Assembly: GCF_900156915.1 (NCBI RefSeq)
Contig: NZ_LT732535.1
Location: 2,017,388 to 2,081,387, forward strand
Reading direction: 5' to 3'
DNA: 64,000 bases
Origin: Sediminibacillus massiliensis
GTDB taxonomy: Bacteria; Bacillota; Bacilli; Bacillales; Amphibacillaceae
Of this stretch, positions 25,422 through 35,289 are shown piece after piece (the first letter of the stretch is position 1; each line of letters starts with the position of its first letter). The translations under genes were made by a program, and so were the position numbers. A model generated the notes under the pieces. It was not told the origin of the DNA. It searched no databases and was given only the letters and a program-made list of their open reading frames with translations.

Positions 25422-26717
25422 TTATTCTAATTCTGCTTCGACTTCTTGCTGCGCCTGGTCTAAGGCTTCTTGCGGGGTTAAATCTCCCCGAACAGCCTGT
25501 TCCACGAGGGGATTAACAATATCTTCAGGCCTCGGGAGTTCCAAAGGCGGCATCCACAATACAGTAGAATCCAAGTTTTCTACTGTTAGTGCATAGACGT
25601 CTTTTTGCTGACCGGATAACTCTTCTATTGCCTGCTGAGAAGCTTCGATATGGGCGATATTATCAAACGTTTCCACTGCATATTTCTTCTGCACTTCTTC
25701 ACTTGTCAGATATTTAATAAACTCAAAGGATGCTTCAGGATGTTTTGCTCCATAAGGAATTTCCATGACAAAACCACCACCTTGACTCCAGTGTCCAGAG
25801 CCAGGTTCTTTTTCCGGAATCGGTGCTACTCCAATGTTCATATCAGGCGCAACTTCCAACACATCGGAATAATATGTTCCGGTATGGACCATCATGCCAA
25901 GCTGTCCCATTAAGAATGGATCGCTTCCGCCGCCATTGAAGTTGGCTTGGAAATCATCAACGTTCCGCTGTCCATACTTCTCCGACCATCCCCTCAGCCA
26001 CTCGAGGGCTTCCACCTTTTCCGGCGTGTTTATGAAGGCGTCCCCATTCTCATCTGTATAATGGCGACCTCCATCCCCACTTGTCAGCCAGACATCCGGT
26101 CCACTGTTTCCGTATAGTGGATAAAAACCGATTTGTTCATACCTGTCTCCTTCTTTCTTGTCCAGTTTCGCAGCATACTCTTCAAGCTCCTGCCAAGTAG
26201 TTGGAGGCTGCTCCGGATCAAGTCCTACTTCCTCAAATAGGTCTTTATTGTAATAAAGCAATCGTGTATCAGTGGTAAATGGCAGTGCATACGGCTCTCC
26301 TTCATGTACAACTGTCTCCCACTGATTAGGGAAGAAGCTATCTTTCATTTCCTCGTCGACATATTCAGATAGATTAGTGTTCTGATTCTTTTCAGCCCGC
26401 TGGCTGACCGTTCTGATATCATTAACAATCACATCGGGCGGGTTACCAGCAGCTATTTGAGCTAAGTTTTTCGTCCAAATATCATCCCATGGTACAAATA
26501 AGTGGTCCACTTTAATTTCATCTTGTGATTCATTAAAATCTTCTACCAGGCCTTCGATTAACTCATTTCTGGCCCCACCGCCCCAAAATGTCCAAAACTC
26601 TAACTCTACTACCTCGGAATCACCGGAAGATGCATTTGATGAATCTCCTCCACTGCAACCGGCAATTATCGCACCTACTACTACCAACAGCAAAATAGAA
26701 AAAAATCTTTTAGTCAC
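25422..26717 (-). CDS. Sugar ABC transporter substrate-binding lipoprotein
   Basis: A 431-residue extracellular binding protein of the SBP_bac_1 family. The leader ends in a lipobox (GAIIAGCSGG, Cys about 21), so the mature protein is anchored to the outer face of the membrane. A Ser/Gly linker follows and then the two-lobe fold, beginning LEFWTFWGGGARNELIE. It is rich in Asp and Glu, as expected for an exposed protein of a salt-tolerant cell. The start is GTG after AAAGGGGAG. It is the first gene of unit A; a cre box at 26828-26843 lies upstream. Confidence 0.93.
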   Translation of the reverse strand: MTKRFFSILLLVVVGAIIAGCSGGDSSNASSGDSEVVELEFWTFWGGGARNELIEGLVEDFNESQDEIKVDHLFVPWDDIWTKNLAQIAAGNPPDVIVNDIRTVSQRAEKNQNTNLSEYVDEEMKDSFFPNQWETVVHEGEPYALPFTTDTRLLYYNKDLFEEVGLDPEQPPTTWQELEEYAAKLDKKEGDRYEQIGFYPLYGNSGPDVWLTSGDGGRHYTDENGDAFINTPEKVEALEWLRGWSEKYGQRNVDDFQANFNGGGSDPFLMGQLGMMVHTGTYYSDVLEVAPDMNIGVAPIPEKEPGSGHWSQGGGFVMEIPYGAKHPEASFEFIKYLTSEEVQKKYAVETFDNIAHIEASQQAIEELSGQQKDVYALTVENLDSTVLWMPPLELPRPEDIVNPLVEQAVRGDLTPQEALDQAQQEVEAELE

Positions 26718-27302
26718 ACTATTTCTCCCCTTTGATATTCTTTGGATATTGTTAAATTAAACAGGAAACCTCCCCTCCGCCAGATTGCGTCAATGAAGCT
26801 TGTGAGTAAATCAGCCAACACCATAGAATAAAACGCTTTCATTAAAAGTAATTAAAAATAAAAAACAACTAACACCACTTATTTTTGTGGTTTGTTGACT
26901 GCTCATAAAGTAATTTACAACAAAAACATTCAAAAGTCAAAGTTGAATTCAGAAAAGTCTAAATAATCATTTGAAACAACTAACTCCCTAACTGTATCCG
27001 GCAAAAACTCACATAATCATATATACAGCTTAAAAATGTATTACTTACATAGCTTTTAAAAGGAAAATCAATAAGTCTTATTTCTAGTTGCGATTTATTT
27101 AATAAGTAATTGACAATTGACATTACAAAATCGTTCAGTTAACATTATTCACAAATCAACAAAAAACCACAGAGCAATTCATTTGCTCTACCAATCTTCC
27201 ATATTCTTTGCATCTCCTTTGTTGTAAGGGTTTCCACACCACCTTCTCTTCTTAGAGATTCAAAGACTATTCTGCCTATCTAACTTGTAGGAGGAAAAAT
27301 AC
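26718..27302. other. Divergent control region of unit A and the GH13_18 gene
   Basis: 585 bases, AT-rich, with no gene. It holds a cre box (26828-26843), two CAACTAA motifs (26866-26872, 26977-26983) that recur near the paralogous DeoR gene at 55931, an imperfect hairpin at 26866-26898, and an inverted repeat AGAGCAA-TTCAT-TTGCTCT (27171-27189). Clear sigma-A promoters could not be fixed. Confidence 0.5.
26828..26843. promoter_or_regulatory. Catabolite-responsive element (cre)
   Basis: ATAAAACGCTTTCATT fits the CcpA consensus (TGNAANCGNWNNCW and its relatives) with the central CG. It lies about 110 bases upstream of the binding-protein start, so CcpA would couple unit A to carbon status. Confidence 0.65.
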
Positions 27303-28772
27303 ATGACAGTAAAAAATCAAGTACAACTCATTACTTATCCTGATTCACTCGGTGGAAATTTGAAATCACTCCACAAAGTACTTACCAGAAATTTTTCTGA
27401 TTTATTTAAAGGTGGAGTACATATCCTGCCGCCTTTCCCCTCTTCTGGCGACAGAGGCTTTGCCCCAACTACCTACTTAGAAATTGAGCCTGATTTCGGT
27501 ACATGGGATGACATAAAGTTGATCGGGGAGAACTTTGATGTGCTGGTTGATTTGATGGTTAACCATATTTCGAAACAATCGGTATTTTTTCGGAGCTTTT
27601 TAAAAGAGGGCAGGGAATCCGAGTATGCGGACATGTTCATTACTCTCGATAAAGTTTGGGAAGATGGCGCCCCTGTTCAGGAAGACGTGGATAAAATATT
27701 CCTTAGAAGGGAAAGACCTTACTCTTCCTATGTAATTGAGAAAACTGGAGAACCTGAGCTAGTATGGACGACCTTTGGAAAAGAAGACCCCTCCGAACAA
27801 GTAGAATTGGATATTCATTCAGAAAAAGTGAAACAGCTTTTCACCGATTTCTTCCATAAATTCCATGAAAACAACATCAAGATAGTCCGATTGGACGCGG
27901 TGGGTTATGTTATTAAAAAACTGGGAACAAGCTGTTTTTTTGTAGAACCTGAGATATACAACTTCCTTGACTGGATGAAAGAATTGGCAGATTCCTTGGA
28001 CATAGAACTGCTTCCAGAAGTGCATGCACACTACACAACACAGTACAAACTGGCCGAACATGGTTTTTGGATTTACGATTTCATTTTGCCCTACACTATC
28101 CTCGATACATTTATAAACAAATCGAGCAAGGCTTTACGTGAATATCTAAAAGGGCGGCCTCAAAAACAATTCACGATGCTGGACTGTCATGACGGCATTC
28201 CTATATTACCGGATATGGAAGGTTTAATAGATACACAAGAAGCTAGGAATGTAGTCGACACGTGTTTGGAAAGAGGAGCCAGCCTCAGTTTGATTTTGTC
28301 TGATGAACACAAGGCAGAAGACGGTTTTGATGTTCATCAGATAAATGGCACCATCTACTCTTTGCTTGGACGGGATGACGATGCATATATAGCAGCTCGA
28401 GCAGTTCAATTCTTCGTACCCGGGGTGCCACAAGTTTATTATGCAGGGTTGCTGGCGGGGGAAAATGATTACCAGGCTGTGAAAGATACGGGAGAAAATC
28501 GGGAAATCAACCGTCACAATTTCACCTTAGAAGAAATCGACGAATCTTTGGCAAAGGATGTTGTCCAAAGGCTGATGAAACTGATTGAATTCCGGAATGA
28601 ATATCCTGCCTTCGACGGACAGTTTTCCGTGATGAATTCCACTAATGAAGAGATTAAGCTTTCTTGGGAGGAGGATAACAAACACTGCATACTGCAAGTT
28701 GACTTACATACCAATAGGACGGTCATCGAATACACAGATGATCAAGGCAATCTGACTTCCTATAACGTTTAA
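27303..28772 (+). CDS. GH13_18 sucrose phosphorylase family enzyme
   Basis: A 489-residue cytoplasmic glycosidase/phosphorylase of the sucrose phosphorylase subfamily, which splits an alpha-glucoside with phosphate to give glucose 1-phosphate. Visible are VHILPPFPSSGDRGF (about 39-53), VDLMVNHIS, the nucleophile in VRLDAVGY (Asp198), the acid/base in LLPEVHAHY (Glu239) and DCHDG with Asp297. The subfamily also holds sucrose 6-phosphate and glucosylglycerate phosphorylases, which cannot be told apart here. AGGAGG precedes the ATG. It is divergent from unit A, shares its control region and ends at a bidirectional terminator. Confidence 0.88.
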   Translation: MTVKNQVQLITYPDSLGGNLKSLHKVLTRNFSDLFKGGVHILPPFPSSGDRGFAPTTYLEIEPDFGTWDDIKLIGENFDVLVDLMVNHISKQSVFFRSFLKEGRESEYADMFITLDKVWEDGAPVQEDVDKIFLRRERPYSSYVIEKTGEPELVWTTFGKEDPSEQVELDIHSEKVKQLFTDFFHKFHENNIKIVRLDAVGYVIKKLGTSCFFVEPEIYNFLDWMKELADSLDIELLPEVHAHYTTQYKLAEHGFWIYDFILPYTILDTFINKSSKALREYLKGRPQKQFTMLDCHDGIPILPDMEGLIDTQEARNVVDTCLERGASLSLILSDEHKAEDGFDVHQINGTIYSLLGRDDDAYIAARAVQFFVPGVPQVYYAGLLAGENDYQAVKDTGENREINRHNFTLEEIDESLAKDVVQRLMKLIEFRNEYPAFDGQFSVMNSTNEEIKLSWEEDNKHCILQVDLHTNRTVIEYTDDQGNLTSYNV

Positions 28773-28773
28773 C

Positions 28774-28819
28774 AAGAAAAAATACCGAGGGCCCTCAAGG
28801 CTGCTCGGTATTTTTTCTT
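28774..28819. terminator. Bidirectional terminator
   Basis: AAGAAAAAATACCGAG pairs perfectly with CTCGGTATTTTTTCTT around a 14-base loop. It ends the GH13_18 gene on the plus strand and the GH20 gene on the minus strand. Confidence 0.9.
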
Positions 28820-28826
28820 GCCCGGT

Positions 28827-30710
28827 TTAATTGGAAAATGCCCCAGCAGTGACGATGCGATGATAAGCATTTCTGCCAAGAGCACCTTCCGGCATCACCC
28901 ATGGTGCATCATGATAAAGTCTGGCTTCCTCCAACTCTTCTATCTTGTCTATCTTTCCTCCCAGCCAATCGGTCAACCTGTCATGAGCCGTGCTAAGTCG
29001 GGTGATAATCCCTCCATAACGGATATCCAAAACTTCCCATCCGAACGGCTTGTTAGTAGCAAGCCAAAGCCTTCGATGATTTATCCGCAACTGATCGACC
29101 ATATCTCTTAACGGGAGCAGCTGCTCCTTATAATCTTCGACCAGCTTTCTGTCCTTATCGTCATATGCCTCTTTCAGTTTAAGGCCTAATTCTGATTTAA
29201 TACTTAACACACGGGCTAACTGTAAATAATAATCAAACAAAGGACCCCAATCTGTATTGTCGAATTGAACATTTTCCAGTCGCTCTGCTAATTTCCGGTA
29301 ATGCTCGTTCATTGAAAGCCCTATAATATTTTGGTCATACAGACCCAGCAATACATCCTGGTATAACAAAAACTTGGATGGATGAGATTCCTTTAAATTA
29401 TTCTTTGAAACGCCAGGGGTTTCGTCGAAATCATTTAAAGCCAGGAAGTCGTTCAAATTACCTCCTACACAAAAAGAAAAACGCTCAGCCAAGTGTTCTT
29501 GGTTCACTTCCTTCGCATATCCGTGCTCAGCAAACAACTGCATACCGGCCAGCCCCGCCAGTGGATTCGTTTCCGCACCGTTGTCCCCCCACATGGTGGC
29601 GAATACTTCTTTGACACCAGTTTTCTTGCAGGCAGCCAACGCTGCGTTTGTAGTTGCAAAAGTAATACCATAATTCGGGGCAATTCCATTCCAGGTCCAT
29701 ATTCCGCCAGCAAATATTGGAGCTGATCCAAACTCTTTATGTTTGTTGATAAATTGCCGGTAGAAATTTTCGTCAGTATGGTAGTAATCCCAATAAACCA
29801 ATTGGGTATTAGACGGTATGGTATCCACGACGTCTTTGGGGACTTCAGCCTCTAAATCATAGTACCCACCCTTTTTCGAGCCAAGCCTGAAATACATATC
29901 ACTCCAGATCATCGGTCTTAATTCACACTCTTCCGCAATACCGGCCACCCTCTGCAAGTGCTCATTCATGATGGAGAACCGGTGCCTGTATCCGTGTTTG
30001 TCCAAATACCTCCCCAATCCTAGTCTGTGAGCTTCGTCCATTCCGATATGAATCCGCTTCGAATTAAACGGTCTGCTCGCTGCCTGAATCATTTCCTTGA
30101 TAAAGGCATATGTCTCTTCTTCCCCTACGAGAAGGATGTCATCTGTGTCTTTGATATCACCGGCATAATTCCATTTCAAAGCTTCTGTCAAATGGGCTAA
30201 GGTTTGGATACAAGGAATCATTTCGATACCCAGTTCACTTGCATATTCATCACAATCCTTTAACTCTTCTTCCGTATAACGGCCCCGCATATAACCAAAG
30301 TATGGGTATTTTTTGATCTCATAAGTATCCTCAGTGTAGAGCATTACCACATCAAGACCCATCAGCGCCATTTTCCTTAGCATGTTGCGAATAGTTTCAA
30401 CTCTCATGACTCCGTTTCTTGAAGCATCTATCATAACTCCATTCATATCAAATTGGGGTGTCTCCTTTAACTCAAACTCGGTCTCCACCTTTATTTTTTC
30501 CAAAAATAAACCAACCGCCCGGAAAAAGTGGATCTTTTTCTCACAAGAAATTACAGCCCCATCTTTAGTAGAAACGACACGAATAGGCCCTGTCCGTTTT
30601 TCCACTTTCACAGGGAAGCCATGGGCACTTTCTTCTATCCCGAGTTCCTCCGCTAAGATGGATAACCCTTTTTTAAAGTCGCTTGTCTCTCCCGTAAAAT
30701 GTATGTTCAT
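28827..30710 (-). CDS. Beta-N-acetylhexosaminidase, glycoside hydrolase family 20
   Basis: A 627-residue cytoplasmic exo-hexosaminidase that removes terminal GlcNAc or GalNAc by substrate-assisted catalysis. The catalytic pair is in RIHIGMDEAHRLGLGRYLD (Asp-Glu). The barrel begins at FDMNGVMIDASRNGVMRVETI (about 88-108). The wording is like the GH20C group of Gram-positives. There is no signal peptide. Codons extend upstream to 30764, but the ATG at 30710 has GGGGAG before it. It is the last gene of unit B, 50 bases after the sulfatase, and so may follow removal of sulfate from an amino sugar. Confidence 0.9.
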   Translation of the reverse strand: MNIHFTGETSDFKKGLSILAEELGIEESAHGFPVKVEKRTGPIRVVSTKDGAVISCEKKIHFFRAVGLFLEKIKVETEFELKETPQFDMNGVMIDASRNGVMRVETIRNMLRKMALMGLDVVMLYTEDTYEIKKYPYFGYMRGRYTEEELKDCDEYASELGIEMIPCIQTLAHLTEALKWNYAGDIKDTDDILLVGEEETYAFIKEMIQAASRPFNSKRIHIGMDEAHRLGLGRYLDKHGYRHRFSIMNEHLQRVAGIAEECELRPMIWSDMYFRLGSKKGGYYDLEAEVPKDVVDTIPSNTQLVYWDYYHTDENFYRQFINKHKEFGSAPIFAGGIWTWNGIAPNYGITFATTNAALAACKKTGVKEVFATMWGDNGAETNPLAGLAGMQLFAEHGYAKEVNQEHLAERFSFCVGGNLNDFLALNDFDETPGVSKNNLKESHPSKFLLYQDVLLGLYDQNIIGLSMNEHYRKLAERLENVQFDNTDWGPLFDYYLQLARVLSIKSELGLKLKEAYDDKDRKLVEDYKEQLLPLRDMVDQLRINHRRLWLATNKPFGWEVLDIRYGGIITRLSTAHDRLTDWLGGKIDKIEELEEARLYHDAPWVMPEGALGRNAYHRIVTAGAFSN

Positions 30711-30760
30711 GATAAACTCCCCTTTTGACGAATTTTCCATTCGATTCCGTCTGCTGCCAT

Positions 30761-32221
30761 TCAAAGATCTGTTCCATCTTGGTTCCAGTCAGTTACAATG
30801 CCGGTTTTCAATGATTCAGAGAGCACTATTCTTTCCTCTTGGCTCTGAAGAGTATCTTTTTTGATTTGCTCCATATCAAATTCTGATAGTATCCGTTCTT
30901 CAAACTTACTGAGAAGCTGTTTGTATTCTGGCGACTGGGCTAGATTTTTTATTTCGTTAGGATCTTTTTTCAAATCAAACAATAAAGAATCATGTTCATG
31001 GACATATACATACTTGAAGTTTCCAGCTCTCAGCATGATCATCGGCTGTACAGGGCCCTCGCCATAGTATTCCGAAATCACTTCATCTTTCCAGTCTGCT
31101 TCTTCCCCAGCCAATAGCGCTTCAAAGCTATCTCCATCCATTTTTGCCAGCCACTTGTCACATTCCGGGACGTCAGCCACTGTCATGAATGTGGCAGCTA
31201 AATCAACCAGTGATACGGATTCGCTCACCTTCTTGCCAGCCGGAAACCGCTCGGGATGAGAGATGATCAACGGGATTTTTGCAGCTGGATCATAGAATGT
31301 CCGTTTAAACCACATCCCATGTTCTCCAAGCATTTCTCCGTGATCGCTTGTCACCACGATAATGGTACTATCTCTCATTTCCAACCGTTCCAGTTCCTTG
31401 ACAATTTGGCCCACCTTATCGTCGAAGTATGTAACCATGCCATAATACGCACGGCGATTCTGTCGTATCTCCTCCTCGGACAACTGACAAATATCCAGCT
31501 CATGATGGGTTTGAATCCATTGATTAAAAGGATGCATGTCTTCTAATTCTTCCCCAGTTACTTCAGGCATGGGAATTGGGGTATCTTCATACATGTTCCA
31601 ATACTCTTCGGTTATATGAAATGGATCATGCGGATGAAAGAAGGATGAACATAAAAAGAAGGGTCTCTGAGTCTCCTCTTTTCTTCTTTTAAATGTCCGG
31701 ATTTGTTCCAACGTCCGGTTTAATACTTTTTCATCGTAATCTAAGTTATTATTGAGCTCCATTTTTCCAGGTTTTTTTAATCTCTTAACCCCAGTACCAG
31801 GATTATGGTAAACTCCTTCACTCCAATCCGGCGTCAAATCAAAAGCAGTTGTGTGAATATCTTTGGTCAGCCGACGTTCAAATCCATGCAATTGATCAGG
31901 CCCGATAAAATGCATTTTACCTGATAGGACTGTTTCATATCCTCCACGCCTTAAATGGTGCAAAAAAGTAGGTGTGTCTGCGGACAGCTCTGATCCGTTG
32001 TCATAGACTCCTATATTACTTGGATACTGACCGGCGACAAATGAAGCTCTCGAGGGGGCGCATATAGGGGAGTTACAATAGGCATTTTCAAACGCAACAC
32101 CTTCGTGGACTAGTTTGTCGATATTTGGCGTTTTTACAGCCGGATGCCCTAAAGCACCTACCACATCAAAAGCCATTTGATCCGCCATAACCACGACAAT
32201 GTTTGGTTTGGCATATGTCAT
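30761..32221 (-). CDS. Cys-type type I sulfatase (choline-sulfatase-like)
   Basis: A 486-residue sulfatase. The signature CAPSRASFVAGQYPS begins at Cys54, the residue converted to formylglycine. Metal ligands are in NIVVVMADQ (Asp14) and TSDHGEMLGEHG. The wording around the signature (PSNIGVYDNGSE) and the C-terminus (ESLKTGIVTDWN) recall choline sulfatases, but its neighbours are glycosidases, so a sulfated sugar is the likelier substrate (inference). It has no signal peptide and acts in the cytoplasm. A formylglycine-generating enzyme is encoded at 60196-61158. AAGGAAGG precedes the ATG. Confidence 0.9.
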   Translation of the reverse strand: MTYAKPNIVVVMADQMAFDVVGALGHPAVKTPNIDKLVHEGVAFENAYCNSPICAPSRASFVAGQYPSNIGVYDNGSELSADTPTFLHHLRRGGYETVLSGKMHFIGPDQLHGFERRLTKDIHTTAFDLTPDWSEGVYHNPGTGVKRLKKPGKMELNNNLDYDEKVLNRTLEQIRTFKRRKEETQRPFFLCSSFFHPHDPFHITEEYWNMYEDTPIPMPEVTGEELEDMHPFNQWIQTHHELDICQLSEEEIRQNRRAYYGMVTYFDDKVGQIVKELERLEMRDSTIIVVTSDHGEMLGEHGMWFKRTFYDPAAKIPLIISHPERFPAGKKVSESVSLVDLAATFMTVADVPECDKWLAKMDGDSFEALLAGEEADWKDEVISEYYGEGPVQPMIMLRAGNFKYVYVHEHDSLLFDLKKDPNEIKNLAQSPEYKQLLSKFEERILSEFDMEQIKKDTLQSQEERIVLSESLKTGIVTDWNQDGTDL

Positions 32222-32243
32222 AAATTGCCGTCACCTTCCTTTT

Positions 32244-32393
32244 TTATTTAAGATTTCTATCTAAATACTCGCCCAATCCGAAACACTCATCACCGAAAGC
32301 ACCGCACCAGCCTCTACATTTAACGCATAGCGACAATTCAATTTCTTCTTTTCTAGTGCATGCACTTACTTCGGAAGAACACTTTACTTTCCA
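32244..32393 (-). CDS. Possible small cysteine-rich ORF
   Basis: A 49-codon open frame just upstream of the sulfatase gene, without a convincing start codon or ribosome site. The translation ends in LCVKCRGWCGAFGDEC and then FGLGEYLDRNLK; together with earlier cysteines this gives a CxxC-x3-C-x6-C pattern that could bind metal. It may be the C-terminal end of a lost gene. Upstream sequence (32395-32467) looks like a decayed intergenic repeat. Confidence 0.3.
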   Translation of the reverse strand, partial: WKVKCSSEVSACTRKEEIELSLCVKCRGWCGAFGDECFGLGEYLDRNLK

Positions 32394-32467
32394 TTAGCAC
32401 GGGCCGCGGAAATCCAAGTATGCTGACGAAGCGGTGTTGAGTATAGAAGCTTTTATGAAAACGCAAG

Positions 32468-33115
32468 TCAGGCAGATGATTTCGCGTCCATTTTACTCTG
32501 ATGACCTTTGGAGTGGGGATTCTCCAGTTTGCTGAATGTCGGCAAAGAGATCATCAGCCATAGGTAACTGATAAAACTGCCCAGGAAGAAAATCATCACT
32601 ACCGACATTTTTGTCATAAGAAAGAATACCAGATAACCTGATACCAACATCGAAACAGCACGAAAAGGAGCAGCAAAAGCCATCAAGAAAGCCATTTTCA
32701 TATACTGGTACCACTTCAGGTCAAACTGCACATAAATAGTAAAAAAGAATGCACACATCAATAAATACAAAACAGCAAGAATGTAGACAGGGATTTGGAT
32801 CAACGGCATAGATCCGAGCTCAAATAAGAATAAGTCGACATACAGCACATAACCAATAATCAGCATTCCAACACCAGCAAGGTTGGACTTAATAAACTCT
32901 TGCCTGTAATAGCCCCAGAAAGTTTTTAAGACTGAGGAATCAAGATCTCCTTTGATCCATTTCCGCATCACCGAAAACATCGCCGTCGTAGCCGGTATAA
33001 AGCCGAAGACAACCAGTCCCATTATGGTAAAGCCAATCCACATCAAATTAATATAAGCCATTCTCGAGAACCAGTCTGCAAATCTCGCCAGTCCGCTTTT
33101 CCATCCTTGCTGCAT
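32468..33115 (-). CDS. YesL-like DUF624 membrane protein
   Basis: A 215-residue integral membrane protein of the DUF624 family with about five hydrophobic segments and the conserved IPATTAMFSVMRKWIKGD block (about 40-57). Members are regularly found in Firmicute CUT1 sugar operons and are thought to assist the transporter, but the function is unproven. AAGGAG precedes the ATG. It lies 36 bases after the GH36 gene in unit B; a 246-base gap separates it from the sulfatase. Confidence 0.88.
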   Translation of the reverse strand: MQQGWKSGLARFADWFSRMAYINLMWIGFTIMGLVVFGFIPATTAMFSVMRKWIKGDLDSSVLKTFWGYYRQEFIKSNLAGVGMLIIGYVLYVDLFLFELGSMPLIQIPVYILAVLYLLMCAFFFTIYVQFDLKWYQYMKMAFLMAFAAPFRAVSMLVSGYLVFFLMTKMSVVMIFFLGSFISYLWLMISLPTFSKLENPHSKGHQSKMDAKSSA

Positions 33116-33150
33116 GAAAAACCACTCCTTTTTCTCATTTAGCTATAATT

Positions 33151-35289
33151 CTAGCAGCTTATTTCTATTAAACTCGCTGTATCTTGAACATCCGAGCAAT
33201 CAATTGAATATACAGAACCGTTGTCATCCAACCTGTCTACAGGTACTTCTTCACCGTTAACAGTTACTTTTCCCGGCACTTCTTCCGATATAAAACTAAA
33301 GAGGCCACCTTCCCTTAAACTAACCGCAATTTTATCTTTTGTCCTATACTGCACTGCAAATGAAGCAGGTGAAACAAATTTATTTAGGAGGCCAATAGGT
33401 TGAATAGGATTGTTTTGCGGAACAATGAAATATAAAGCATCTTCCCTTTCGTTAAGGGAAATTTCTATCGATTCCCGTGGTTCCAGGGATGCGATTGTTT
33501 GATTGAAATAATCATACACATAGAAATTCTCTGCATAAATCCCTTCGATGTCAGCTGGGCTAATTGTCCCGTTAGCCCGACCATCTGATATATTAAAAGC
33601 GGCCAAAAGACCAATCCCGTTACTAGTATTCCAGACTTTGAGCGGAAACTCCCCATTGGTGGGATCTACCAACAATGTATCTGCAGTAGGCCTGCCAGGT
33701 TGATCGCACCGCAGGATACGGCCATCATTATAAAGAAGAGGCCATAGAATTTTTTCATCAGTCTGGCCGACAGGGTCGCTTGTATAAATCGGGCCTCCGC
33801 TAATCGCCCTTAATAAGGCGTGCCGCTTTGCATCCTGATGAGTCGTCCAGAACATGTCCCAGTCTCCCCAATACAGTTCTCCATGATAGAAAGAGTTATA
33901 AACGTTTTGCATCACATGCTCAGAAAAGCCATTTTCATCTTCCGGCACAAAATCGTCACTGCTCCTTGATAGAGAGGATGCGGGTCTGTTCCATATATTC
34001 TCCGGAGCCATCCCCATACAGTTGATCATACATTGGTCAAAATGAATACCTACAGAAGCTTCCAACGCTTTATGTGTCTCGATGGATGACTCCCCCACAC
34101 TCATATCACCCATCATGAAATTGTTTATCGCACTTTGACCATCTACCTTTACAAAGTCAATGCCTTGTTCCTTCAAATAAGAATGCCATGCATCCCAAAA
34201 TCCAAACCCTTTCCCTTTGTCAGGATACGGAATAAGTTTATTACTCTTCGTTTTGTACAAGTTTGGCGCCAAATCTCCGGCCAGTGGACTTTCTGGATCG
34301 ATTCCACCCCAATAGCCTGCCAGTGTATGCCAGACACCTACTGAAAGGACCCCATACTCATCTTTCAATTCATTTGTTAAATTTTTAAAGGCATTGGGGA
34401 ATTTAACAGTATCCGGCTCTAATCCAGTTAACCGTTCATTGTTTGTTTGCGACCAGCCATCGTCTATCATTAACCATTTAACAGGAACTTTCTTTTCTTT
34501 CAGTTCTTTCATTTTGTCCAGAATGCCATCTTCATTAACTTTTTGATAAAAGGCATCCCAGCTGCACCATCCTAAGTAATCCAACTTCTCGGGATACTGC
34601 TTACCTGCTATCGTTCGGTTTGTTTTTCCACTTAATTTCAACACTTCACTTGTCACTTGATTGGAGAGATGGAATGGGTTTTGGTCTTTTCCCATGACAA
34701 ATACTGGCGTCTTGCACTCGTTTCTGCTGTCGTCATAGGAAGAAACAGATAGTTGAAACCCATTATCTGTCCCTGCTGCTTCCGATTTAAACACTGGCCC
34801 AGTCACTGGAACCAAATAATAATAAGAGCCATCGCCCTTCCAAATTAATGCCTGCGTACTGGATGGAATGGTCGAAAAATCATGGGAGAAATGAGGTCTT
34901 GTCCACCAGTCCTTATGCCGGTAATAAGAAACAAGTCCGTTCACACTTTCTTCGTTCTTTATCTTGATAAGTACACTCTTTTCCGATAAAAGATAATCAT
35001 TCCTGCCAAAAAGTCGTTCACTATGAACAGTAATATCTGTAAAAGCATGGATGGAATTATCGAAGCAATGCAAAATGAAGGAAAAGTCAACCATGTCACC
35101 ATGCTTATATAGATATTCGAGTCGCTCATACTCCCCAAACTGATTCTCTTTACTGTCTTTCTTCAACTCGACGAATTCTAAGTCAATTTTACCTGCTTGA
35201 GCCAAATGGAGTTCCAAATATACTCCGCTGAATATTTTTTCTCCACCAAGAAAAAGTTGAACGAAATCATTATTCAGATTGCTTTGCAT
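33151..35289 (-). CDS. Glycoside hydrolase family 36, Sip1/raffinose-synthase-like
   Basis: A 712-residue cytoplasmic enzyme related to alpha-galactosidases and raffinose synthases. The barrel begins with LGWCSWDAFYQKV (about 236-248). KWLMIDDGW, the nucleophile motif DFVKVDGQS and the acid/base segment LSRSSDDF are all present. Family members act on alpha-galactosides or alpha-N-acetylgalactosaminides; specificity cannot be read from sequence. The GGGAGG ribosome site lies in the end of the amidohydrolase gene, and the two genes overlap by 20 bases, so they are translationally coupled. It belongs to unit B. Confidence 0.88.
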   Translation of the reverse strand: MQSNLNNDFVQLFLGGEKIFSGVYLELHLAQAGKIDLEFVELKKDSKENQFGEYERLEYLYKHGDMVDFSFILHCFDNSIHAFTDITVHSERLFGRNDYLLSEKSVLIKIKNEESVNGLVSYYRHKDWWTRPHFSHDFSTIPSSTQALIWKGDGSYYYLVPVTGPVFKSEAAGTDNGFQLSVSSYDDSRNECKTPVFVMGKDQNPFHLSNQVTSEVLKLSGKTNRTIAGKQYPEKLDYLGWCSWDAFYQKVNEDGILDKMKELKEKKVPVKWLMIDDGWSQTNNERLTGLEPDTVKFPNAFKNLTNELKDEYGVLSVGVWHTLAGYWGGIDPESPLAGDLAPNLYKTKSNKLIPYPDKGKGFGFWDAWHSYLKEQGIDFVKVDGQSAINNFMMGDMSVGESSIETHKALEASVGIHFDQCMINCMGMAPENIWNRPASSLSRSSDDFVPEDENGFSEHVMQNVYNSFYHGELYWGDWDMFWTTHQDAKRHALLRAISGGPIYTSDPVGQTDEKILWPLLYNDGRILRCDQPGRPTADTLLVDPTNGEFPLKVWNTSNGIGLLAAFNISDGRANGTISPADIEGIYAENFYVYDYFNQTIASLEPRESIEISLNEREDALYFIVPQNNPIQPIGLLNKFVSPASFAVQYRTKDKIAVSLREGGLFSFISEEVPGKVTVNGEEVPVDRLDDNGSVYSIDCSDVQDTASLIEISC

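Noticed and set aside
25246-25596. Plus-strand open frame over the end of the binding-protein gene
   Set aside because: It is the complement of the well-supported binding-protein gene and the intergenic repeat.
26866-26898. Terminator after unit A promoter region
   Set aside because: The CCAC/GTGG stem is imperfect and has no gene to terminate; it more likely belongs to operator sequence.
29378-29731. Plus- and minus-strand open frames inside the GH20 gene
   Set aside because: Both are shadows of the GH20 reading frame, with no ribosome sites.
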